Positions 6,526-12,331 of a stretch of DNA of 12,331 bases are shown in pieces. A program made the translations under genes and the position numbers. The stretch is taken from the NCBI GenBank assembly GCA_002771395.1, contig PCSS01000140.1, positions 1-12,331 on the forward strand, given 5' to 3'. Under the pieces are notes generated by a model, which had not been told where the DNA came from, did not search any database, and was given only the letters and a program-made list of their open reading frames with translations. How positions within the stretch are numbered: the first letter of the stretch is position 1; every line of letters begins with the position of its first letter. Source of the stretch: Bacteroidetes bacterium CG23_combo_of_CG06-09_8_20_14_all_32_9. GTDB taxonomy: Bacteria; Bacteroidota; Bacteroidia; Bacteroidales; GWA2-32-17.

Positions 6526-9500
6526 ATGATTAATTACGACCCTATTCTAAAAAAAATAATTTCTGTTTTTAAGGAAAGCAGATTTAGAAACAGTAAAGGT
6601 CAAACAGTTTCTTACTTTGAATATTGTCTGCTAAAAGATTTTGAACGGGAACACAAAGGTGATGAAGATATCGTTGTTACTCCTATTCTTCTTGAGCTCT
6701 TAAAAATATTTGATTTCCGGTCCGGTGTAAATATTCTTCAACAGGTTATTAAAGATGGAGATAAACCTGATTTTAGAACATTGGAAACAAATAAATTTAT
6801 TTTAGATGCAAAATCCACAGGAACTGATATTGTTACCGGACGTGATGATAAGTCGGCGGTACAACAGATAAAACGATACCTTAAATCGTTCAAAGGATAC
6901 GAATACGGAATTCTGTTCAACCTGCAACGCTTTGAATTTTTTGAACGGCAAAACCAAAAGGATTTGATTAAAGTCAAGCACCTTGAAGAACGCTCAATTA
7001 ATTTTGTTGAATTAGTAAAGGATTTCTCTGAAAACAAAGCTGAAGGAACCAGGAACTTAGAAAACTTCAAATGGTTTTATGAAAATTTCAGGTTTGAAAA
7101 AATAAAACCCGAAGAATATATTGAACTCATAAAAAACAGGAAAAAGCAAGACCTTATTATTCCTGATAAAAAATTCCTTAATGCACTTGTCTATGGTCTG
7201 ATTATTAAAATACAGGATAATATCCGCAAACAAGTGATGTTCATGACAAAAAATTTGAATCATCACTGGAGATTGAAATCTGAATTACTAAAAATAATCC
7301 GTGAAATTAATGTAAGTGAAGAAGAAGATAAATACGCTGTTGCTGCTGAGGAATTAGTAAAACAAATAAGCCATATTATATTACTCCGGTTTCTTTTAAT
7401 CCGGATATTTGAAGACAACGAACTTATCCCTCAAAATATGTATAATGGCGGTTTTAAGAAAAAACTCGAACCACCATTCAGCATGACGCTTAAGGAAATC
7501 TTATCCGATGCAAATGTAAAGGCGACACAATTATTTTCCTATTTTAATGATAAATTCCCTTATAATTTTGAGATAAAAAATGATGATAATTTACTTATCC
7601 ATATCTTGTTTGAACTGTCAAAAATCAACTTTGCAGAAATTAATTTTGATTTAATTGGCGATTTGTATGAGCATTATCTGAATGAAGATGAACGAAAAGA
7701 AAAGGGGCAATACTATACTCCGCATTATATTGTAGAATTTATCCTGAACAGGGTTGGATTTAGCGGAATTATTAAAGGGAAAACCTGTGGTGAGCAAAGT
7801 CGAACCATAAATAATAAGACTCTGCTTGATCCGGCATGCGGTTCAGGGAGTTTTCTTGTTGAAGCCGCTATCCGTATTCGCAATGCAGCGCTTAACCGCG
7901 AAGCAGAGGCAAAACAAAATATTATTGATAACCTGTTCGGGTCGGAATTGACATCTTTCGCAAGCCGACTTGCTGAACTCAATTTGATAATTCAGGTATT
8001 ACCACTTATAAAAAGAATTGAAACAGATGAAGAAAAAGAAATGCAATCTTTTATTGTTTGCACTGCCGATTCATTGCTTAAAATTTATAACCACGGAGAA
8101 ACTGCCGGCTCCGAAAAAGAACCCGTCGAGGATGATGTTTTAATTAATCTGGTGGCAAATAAAAATGATTTTGATTTTGTGGTTGGAAATCCACCTTATG
8201 TAGGTGAAAAAGGACATAAGGAAATGTTCCGTCCTCTGCAAAATCATCCTTATTGGCAACATTTTTACCAGGGCAAAAGCGATTACCTTTATTATTTTAT
8301 TATACTTGGGTTAAGCAAACTTGCTGAGGGTGGTAAATTTGGATTTATTACAACACAGTATTGGCTGACTGCAGATGGTGCAGGCACACTTAGAAAATAT
8401 ATTCTTGAACATGCAAAAATTATTGAAATAATAGATTTCAAAGGTATCAAACTTTTTCCGGAAGCACAGGGACAGGAAAATATTGTTTTTGTACTTGAAA
8501 AATGCAGCACAGAATCTGAACGAGCAAACCATAAAATAAAAATCATTCAATTTAAAAATGAATGGGTAAACTCCTCTCAAAAATATATTGACTCTCAGAA
8601 TAAAGTCACTACAAATTATGACAGGTGGATTGAATTACTTACTAATCCAAAACAATTTGAATTGTTTGCCGACCCTGGAAAAGTAAATTTTATGTTAGGA
8701 AAAGATAAAAGAGAAAGCATTGCAGATGTTTACTACAGCGGAATAACTCAAGGGGAATTAGACGAAAACGCCTGGTACATTTATTCGCATGAAAAAGCGG
8801 TCCATTTTGCCGGAAATTGTGTCGCTCTTACCGACTTGTTTAACGTGAACCAGGGCATCGTTTCCGGCGCTGATAAAGTAACTGCCGAAAACATAAAAAA
8901 AATTCCATTGGCAGAACAACAGGAATATGGAATAAAGCCTGGTGACCCTATTTTTATATTTGACAACCAACAATTGGATGCTTTAAAGCTTTCTGAAAAT
9001 GAAAGAAAATTTGTAAAACCATTTTATAAAAACTCCGATATTCACCGCGGATTTGTTGATTTGAGCGAAATGCAATTTGTTATTTATTCAAATGATATTA
9101 AAAAAATAGATAAATTAAGTAAAATCAAGTCACACTTTAAAAAGCTTAGTTCATTATTAAAAGGCAGACTTGTCAGATATGAAGAGGATTATAGATGGTT
9201 CAATCTTCATAGAGGCAGAGATAAAACCCTTTTTGAAAGCGAAAAATTAGTTACCTCCCGTAGAGCAAAAAAAAATACTTTTGCTTATGAAAATATGAAA
9301 ACATATCCTCAATCAGATATTACCCTGATTACACCTAAAAAAGAAACAAAAGAAAATCTGAAATATCTTTTGGCGCTTCTTAATTCTGATTTTCTGAATG
9401 ACTGGTATGGAAAAAACACCAAGATGAAAGGTAACATGCGCGAATATTATTTTACGCCTTTATCAAAAGTGCCTGTTCGTAAAATTGATTTTAATAATAA

Positions 9501-10341
9501 TGATGAGTCTAATATACATACCATCCTTGGCGGTACTTACACTAGTATTCAAACTGATGAAAAAGAGTTTCATTTTGATGAAGTCACACAGACATACATT
9601 AAACAAAAAGGATTAACTGATATATATATTGCTTTAAAAACAGAATTATATAATCTGAAAAAAGCCGGATTTGAATTTGACCCTGAATCAGTAATTGAGA
9701 ATGCAACTTTTGTCAAAATAAATCTTTTTTCTCTGACAAATTATATGATTGAAAAAAACATTGCAGAAATAAGTCGTGTGAGAGATGTGATGTTATTTTA
9801 TCCATCCTTAATAAAGGATCCATCTCTTTACAGTTTTAATTCTTCAGAAAAAGCTGAAGTAAAATTATTGCTTGAAAAATGTACTTATTTTATTAAAACA
9901 ACAACCAAAGATTTTATTATTAAGGACGTTAAATCAGATAGATTGAATTCATTATTTAATGATTCGGGAGGCTTTGAGCTTTATGGTTTTAAGGATTCAT
10001 TTGATTTAGTAACTAACGATAACCAAATAATTGAAGTGCTTTCCAGATCACCAAAAGATGCTGCTTATCTGGCCGAATTAATTAAAATGTATTTGAAGAA
10101 GTCTAAAACTCTTTCTTATGATACTTTAATGGAATTTCCAACAAAGAATGAGGCAATGGAAAAATTTATTCAACAGAAACAATCGTTTATTTTTCAATCG
10201 CTTTCTCCTTTAAATGAAGAAACACAGAAAAGATTAGATGAAATATTTCCAAATAGAGAAATTGAACCGATGAATAAAATTAAAAACATCCATTGCATAC
10301 AATACTTAATTAACAAATATGTTGATTTTCTTTATAATTGA
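6526..10341 (+). CDS. Type IIG restriction-modification enzyme (nuclease, N6-adenine methylase and specificity in one chain)
   Basis: A 1271-residue fusion expected to cut unmodified DNA and methylate adenine at its own target. Residues 1-140 form a nuclease domain with P81-D82 and D94-A-K96 (motif PD-x11-DAK) and a following QQIKRYLKSF helix, a PD-(D/E)XK arrangement. A helical linker leads to the gamma-class methylase: GQYYTP (394-399, motif X), DPACGSGSF (435-443, AdoMet-binding motif I), GSELTSFASRLAELNL (motif II/III region) and NPPY (555-558, catalytic motif IV). Residues about 770-985 resemble the TaqI-like C-terminal specificity domain, with VNQGIVSGADKV, PFYKNSDI and KMKGNMREYYFTPLSKVPV. 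About 285 more residues follow, largely helical, of unclear role. All catalytic residues are present and the frame is intact, so it is probably active. The recognition site cannot be predicted. BREX PglX also has NPPY and similar length, but lacks the N-terminal nuclease and would need pglZ/brxC neighbours. Confidence 0.9.
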   Translation: MINYDPILKKIISVFKESRFRNSKGQTVSYFEYCLLKDFEREHKGDEDIVVTPILLELLKIFDFRSGVNILQQVIKDGDKPDFRTLETNKFILDAKSTGTDIVTGRDDKSAVQQIKRYLKSFKGYEYGILFNLQRFEFFERQNQKDLIKVKHLEERSINFVELVKDFSENKAEGTRNLENFKWFYENFRFEKIKPEEYIELIKNRKKQDLIIPDKKFLNALVYGLIIKIQDNIRKQVMFMTKNLNHHWRLKSELLKIIREINVSEEEDKYAVAAEELVKQISHIILLRFLLIRIFEDNELIPQNMYNGGFKKKLEPPFSMTLKEILSDANVKATQLFSYFNDKFPYNFEIKNDDNLLIHILFELSKINFAEINFDLIGDLYEHYLNEDERKEKGQYYTPHYIVEFILNRVGFSGIIKGKTCGEQSRTINNKTLLDPACGSGSFLVEAAIRIRNAALNREAEAKQNIIDNLFGSELTSFASRLAELNLIIQVLPLIKRIETDEEKEMQSFIVCTADSLLKIYNHGETAGSEKEPVEDDVLINLVANKNDFDFVVGNPPYVGEKGHKEMFRPLQNHPYWQHFYQGKSDYLYYFIILGLSKLAEGGKFGFITTQYWLTADGAGTLRKYILEHAKIIEIIDFKGIKLFPEAQGQENIVFVLEKCSTESERANHKIKIIQFKNEWVNSSQKYIDSQNKVTTNYDRWIELLTNPKQFELFADPGKVNFMLGKDKRESIADVYYSGITQGELDENAWYIYSHEKAVHFAGNCVALTDLFNVNQGIVSGADKVTAENIKKIPLAEQQEYGIKPGDPIFIFDNQQLDALKLSENERKFVKPFYKNSDIHRGFVDLSEMQFVIYSNDIKKIDKLSKIKSHFKKLSSLLKGRLVRYEEDYRWFNLHRGRDKTLFESEKLVTSRRAKKNTFAYENMKTYPQSDITLITPKKETKENLKYLLALLNSDFLNDWYGKNTKMKGNMREYYFTPLSKVPVRKIDFNNNDESNIHTILGGTYTSIQTDEKEFHFDEVTQTYIKQKGLTDIYIALKTELYNLKKAGFEFDPESVIENATFVKINLFSLTNYMIEKNIAEISRVRDVMLFYPSLIKDPSLYSFNSSEKAEVKLLLEKCTYFIKTTTKDFIIKDVKSDRLNSLFNDSGGFELYGFKDSFDLVTNDNQIIEVLSRSPKDAAYLAELIKMYLKKSKTLSYDTLMEFPTKNEAMEKFIQQKQSFIFQSLSPLNEETQKRLDEIFPNREIEPMNKIKNIHCIQYLINKYVDFLYN

Positions 10342-10346
10342 ATAAG

Positions 10347-11300
10347 ATGAAAAAGATTTGCCCTATCTGCTCTAAAAACAAAGGGAAACGTTATTGCAAA
10401 ATAAAAAATGATACGTTAATTTGTTCTTTATGTTGTGCCCGAGTCCGCAATAATGAATGTGAAGGCTGTTCCTACTATGAGGATTCTAAAAGATTTATCA
10501 TTGAAAAGGAAAAACAAAGAGAAAAAAAACAGCAATTCCCTCATTTTATCAAGAGAATAGACCCGCAAGTTGATGATGAAGTGAACAAAGCATTGGAACT
10601 GGCAGAAAAAGGACGCCTTTCAGAGGGGAAAAAGATTCTCATAGAATTGTTAGCCCAAAATCCCGACATTGATTCTGTCCACTTCGGACTGGGAACAGTC
10701 GCTGCCTTTCAGAAAAAATATGATGAAGCATTATCACATTTTGACAAAGCTATTAAAATCTTCCCTTATTATACAGAGGCATGGTTCAACAAAGGAATGA
10801 TTTATAAAGAAACACTGGAAATTGAAAAAATGATTGAGGCATTTAAAAAAGTTGAGGAAATAGGCGACATAAATGAAGATTTTGTACTCGAGGCAAAAGA
10901 AATTCTTGCATCTTTTACAAAAAATCTTCATAATACAGAAGGAATAACATTAGACGAATTTATGAGTGCTACAAAAAAATTTAAAGAGGGCTATAATTAT
11001 ATGGATAAACGGGAATGGAAAAACGCTATTAATAAATTTCAGGAAACCATAAGCATTGACCACCATCATACTCAATCTTATGGGAATATAGGAATTTGTT
11101 ATGCCCGTCTTGGAAATAAGCAGAAGGCATTAGAAGCATTGGATAAAGCAATAGAATTAGACCCTCACTATAAGCCGGCTTTGCACAACAAAAAAATAAT
11201 CACATCACTGTCAGAGGGAGAAAAACTAGGCGACTTGCCCATGTTTTCTGTGGAGTATTACAAAGATTTATTAAATAAGAAAAAAGGGCTGAATGGTTAA
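10347..11300 (+). CDS. Cys-rich zinc-finger protein with TPR repeats, coupled to the type IIG enzyme
   Basis: From the ATG at 10347 the protein has 317 residues; an in-frame TTG at 10338 overlaps the stop of the type IIG gene and would add three residues. The ATG is preferred, as it begins directly at the finger. The N-terminus has eight cysteines in the order C5-x2-C8, C17, C26-x2-C29-C30, C38-x2-C41 (CPIC, RYC, CSLCC, CEGC), suitable for two zinc ions. A charged helical linker (EKEKQREKKQQ) follows. At least four TPR-like helix pairs are visible at about 70-165 and 215-285, with the classic YDEALSHFDKAIKIFP, YTEAWFNKGMIY and KALEALDKAIELDPHYKPAL. No enzymatic motif is seen. A five-base gap after the upstream stop implies co-translation with the restriction-modification enzyme, so a regulatory or adaptor role is plausible but inferred. 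Its last codons run into an 8-bp tandem repeat. Confidence 0.85.
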   Translation: MKKICPICSKNKGKRYCKIKNDTLICSLCCARVRNNECEGCSYYEDSKRFIIEKEKQREKKQQFPHFIKRIDPQVDDEVNKALELAEKGRLSEGKKILIELLAQNPDIDSVHFGLGTVAAFQKKYDEALSHFDKAIKIFPYYTEAWFNKGMIYKETLEIEKMIEAFKKVEEIGDINEDFVLEAKEILASFTKNLHNTEGITLDEFMSATKKFKEGYNYMDKREWKNAINKFQETISIDHHHTQSYGNIGICYARLGNKQKALEALDKAIELDPHYKPALHNKKIITSLSEGEKLGDLPMFSVEYYKDLLNKKKGLNG

Positions 11301-11323
11301 ATGGCGAAATGGTTAAATGGTTA
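11292..11323 (+). repeat. Tandem octamer array, AATGGTTA x4
   Basis: Four contiguous 8-bp units: AATGGTTA (11292-11299), AATGGCGA (11300-11307), AATGGTTA (11308-11315) and AATGGTTA (11316-11323). The array spans the last codons and stop of the zinc-finger/TPR gene and ends 4 bases before the start of the four-helix-bundle gene. Short tandem arrays of this kind often border four-helix-bundle genes in Bacteroidota, as far as I recall. Unit number could vary between strains by slippage and would change the spacing to the next start codon. Confidence 0.75.
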
Positions 11324-11327
11324 AAAG

Positions 11328-11768
11328 ATGGATAAGAAATATTTAGAATTAAATGATATTAATGCTTATAAAATAGCATTTGATTTAAGCAATTATATAT
11401 GGGATGTCGTTATAAAATGGGACTGGTTTGCAAAAAAGCATGTTGGTGGGCAATTTATTGAATCTGCAGATTCTATATATGCCAATATTGCAGAAGGTTA
11501 TGGACGTTATTTTAAAAAAGATAAAATCAGGTTTTACCATTACAGTCTGGGTTTATTGAAAGAATGTTTTGACTGGAATGAAAAATCAAAGGTCAGAAAT
11601 CTTCTTAAGGATGAAGAATATCATCATATTATTACTGAACTTAATAAACTACCAAAAGAGTTGCACTACCTCATTAACTATACAAATGAAAAATTTAATA
11701 ATAAAGCAATTAAGCAATGTAGCAGTTTAGCAATTCACCCCGTAGGATATTTCTTTATTATTGCATAA
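11328..11768 (+). CDS. Four-helix-bundle protein (S23 / rRNA intervening-sequence protein family)
   Basis: A 146-residue frame whose first ~126 residues match the four-helix-bundle family first known from 23S rRNA intervening sequences and structurally related to the Avd protein of diversity-generating retroelements. The family signature is clear: GGQFIESADSIYANIAEG (41-58), YGRYFKKDK, then FYHYSLGLLKECFDW, with a closing helix ITELNKLPKELHYLINYTNEKF. The molecular role of stand-alone members is unknown; they are basic, possibly nucleic-acid-binding. The C-terminal 20 residues (AIKQCSSLAIHPVGYFFIIA) do not look like the family; they are translated from an 8-bp repeat array and from the left arm and loop of a palindrome, so they are probably an acquired tail. 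It starts 27 bases after the zinc-finger/TPR gene. No reverse transcriptase or rRNA is present, so it is neither in a DGR nor in an rRNA here. Confidence 0.85.
   Translation: MDKKYLELNDINAYKIAFDLSNYIWDVVIKWDWFAKKHVGGQFIESADSIYANIAEGYGRYFKKDKIRFYHYSLGLLKECFDWNEKSKVRNLLKDEEYHHIITELNKLPKELHYLINYTNEKFNNKAIKQCSSLAIHPVGYFFIIA
11706..11737 (+). repeat. Degenerate octamer array GCAATnnA inside the 3' end of the four-helix-bundle gene
   Basis: Four contiguous 8-bp units: GCAATTAA (11706-11713), GCAATGTA (11714-11721), GCAGTTTA (11722-11729) and GCAATTCA (11730-11737). They match the perfect GCAATATA units found 70 bases downstream (11810-11825), so both probably belong to one array that is now interrupted by the palindrome at 11737-11798. 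Confidence 0.6.
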
Positions 11769-11798
11769 ACGTTATTCAACAAAATTATCCAACGGGGT
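11737..11798. repeat. 62-bp palindromic element interrupting the octamer array
   Basis: The ends are ACCCCGTAGGATA (11737-11749) and TATCCAACGGGGT (11786-11798), complementary at 12 of 13 positions, with a 36-base AT-rich middle. The element supplies the last ten codons and the stop of the four-helix-bundle gene. It shares the ACGGGGT core with the inner arms of the palindrome before hyuA. It could also act as a transcription-end hairpin before etfB, but no T-run follows its right arm. Confidence 0.6.
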
Positions 11799-11801
11799 AA
11801 A

Positions 11802-11826
11802 ACAATATAGCAATATAGCAATATAA
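11802..11826 (+). repeat. Tandem octamer array CAATATAG x3 (GCAATATA register)
   Basis: CAATATAG at 11803-11810 and 11811-11818, then CAATATAA at 11819-11826. Read in the GCAATATA register it continues the units at 11706-11737. It lies 17 bases before the etfB start codon, so it forms part of the etfB leader. Confidence 0.65.
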
Positions 11827-11843
11827 CCATTTTTACTATAAAT

Positions 11844-12331
11844 ATGAATATTATTGTATTAATTAAACAGGTTCCTGATACGACTGATGTTAAGGTTGAC
11901 AAAAAAACGGGTAATTTAATCAGGGAAGGTATTCCAACAATTATCAATCCTTACGACTTACATGCTCTTGAAGAAGGGTTAAGGTTAAAAGAAAAATTCG
12001 GAGGAAGTGTTACTGCCGTTTCAATGGGGCCGCCTCAGACAATTGACGCCTTGCAGGAAGCTGTTTCAATGGGAATAGATACATGTATTCTTCTTACTGA
12101 TGAAGCGTTTGCCGGGGCTGATACTCTGGCAACAGCATATACTCTTGGAAAATGTATTGAAAAACTCGGGAAATTCGATATTATTATTTGCGGTTATCAG
12201 GCGATTGACGGTGATACAGCTCAGGTTGGTCCCCAGGTTGCCGAATATCTTGCTCTTCCTCAGATTACTTGTGCAAGGAATATTAAGGTTAATGGGAAAA
12301 AATTAGTAGCTGAAAGAGTTATTGAAGACGG
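11844..12331 (+). CDS. etfB: Electron-transfer flavoprotein beta subunit (5' part, cut by window end)
   Basis: The first 162 residues of EtfB, the small subunit of the cytoplasmic flavoprotein that moves electrons to or from acyl-CoA dehydrogenases. It opens with MNIIVLIKQVPDTTDVKVD, continues with GIPTIINPYDLHALEEGLRL and VSMGPPQTIDALQEAVSMGID, and has CGYQAIDGDTAQVGPQVAEY. The NP-x-D-x-x-ALEE and AIDGDTAQVGP segments resemble the EtfB of anaerobes, including electron-bifurcating ETFs, more than the mitochondrial/aerobic type, which reads NPFCEIAVEE at the first site. This reading is from memory of the families. etfA is expected just downstream, outside the window. The ATG at 11844 starts directly at the conserved first strand. 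The nearest metabolic gene upstream is hyuB, 5.8 kb away beyond the restriction-modification block. Frame is open to the last base. Confidence 0.93.
   Translation, partial: MNIIVLIKQVPDTTDVKVDKKTGNLIREGIPTIINPYDLHALEEGLRLKEKFGGSVTAVSMGPPQTIDALQEAVSMGIDTCILLTDEAFAGADTLATAYTLGKCIEKLGKFDIIICGYQAIDGDTAQVGPQVAEYLALPQITCARNIKVNGKKLVAERVIED

Noticed and set aside
6738..7070. 110-residue - strand open frame
   Set aside because: Antisense shadow of the nuclease domain of the type IIG gene; no recognisable domain and no leader.
6526..10341. BREX PglX or a type I restriction HsdM subunit
   Set aside because: There is an N-terminal PD-DxK nuclease and a TaqI-like specificity domain in the same chain, and no pglZ, brxC, hsdS or hsdR neighbour.
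10338..10346. TTG start for the zinc-finger/TPR protein
   Set aside because: An ATG nine bases later begins directly at the conserved CPIC finger; the TTG remains possible but adds only three residues.
11292..11323. Repeats that might be a CRISPR array
   Set aside because: The units are 8 bp and contiguous with no spacers, and there are no cas genes.
11328..11768. Avd protein of a diversity-generating retroelement, or an intervening sequence inside 23S rRNA
   Set aside because: No reverse transcriptase, template repeat or rRNA sequence is found nearby; only the four-helix-bundle family resemblance holds.
12100..12306. 68-residue + strand open frame
   Set aside because: It lies in another frame inside etfB, which has clear homology-grade motifs in its own frame.

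Overview
The window looks like a chromosomal segment of an anaerobic Bacteroidota bacterium. It is AT-rich, its intergenic spacers hold GC-rich inverted repeats around CCCTCTCC/GGAGAGGG and ACGGGGT cores, most genes lack a strong Shine-Dalgarno sequence, and a few sites match the Bacteroidota -7 element TAnnTTTG. It carries a four-helix-bundle (S23/intervening-sequence-protein type) gene flanked by short tandem repeats, and an EtfB of the kind found in strict anaerobes. All supported genes are on the + strand. No rRNA, tRNA, CRISPR array or transposase gene was found.

Layout. 1-414 is non-coding and holds two palindromic elements (61-148 and 234-392). 415-2544 is a HyuA-type hydantoinase/oxoprolinase/carboxylase subunit. 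2656-4310 is a translationally coupled pair: a DUF4365-type protein with PD-(D/E)XK-like residues, then an unrecognised 379-residue protein. 4366-6051 is the HyuB-type partner of HyuA. 6106-6471 is a small acidic protein of unknown function. 6526-10341 is a large single-chain restriction-modification enzyme (type IIG: N-terminal PD-DxK nuclease, gamma-type N6-adenine methylase, TaqI-like specificity domain). A Cys-rich zinc-finger/TPR protein follows (10347-11300) and overlaps or abuts it. 11328-11768 is a four-helix-bundle protein bounded by arrays of 8-bp repeats. 11844 to the window end is the 5' part of etfB.

How it fits together. HyuA and HyuB form one enzyme, and EtfB is half of an electron-transfer flavoprotein. 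A plausible ancestral order is hyuA-hyuB-etfB, an ATP-dependent amide-hydrolysing or carboxylating step next to an acyl-CoA/flavin redox module. In this window that line is broken twice by cargo of defence-island character: the DUF4365 pair splits hyuA from hyuB, and the type IIG enzyme, zinc-finger/TPR protein and four-helix-bundle gene separate hyuB from etfB. The substrate of HyuAB cannot be read from sequence.

The best candidates for something undescribed are (i) the DUF4365 plus 379-residue gene pair, (ii) the zinc-finger/TPR protein coupled to the type IIG enzyme, and (iii) the octamer-repeat/palindrome architecture around the four-helix-bundle gene, where a 62-bp palindrome appears to sit inside a GCAATnnA octamer array and supplies the end of the protein.
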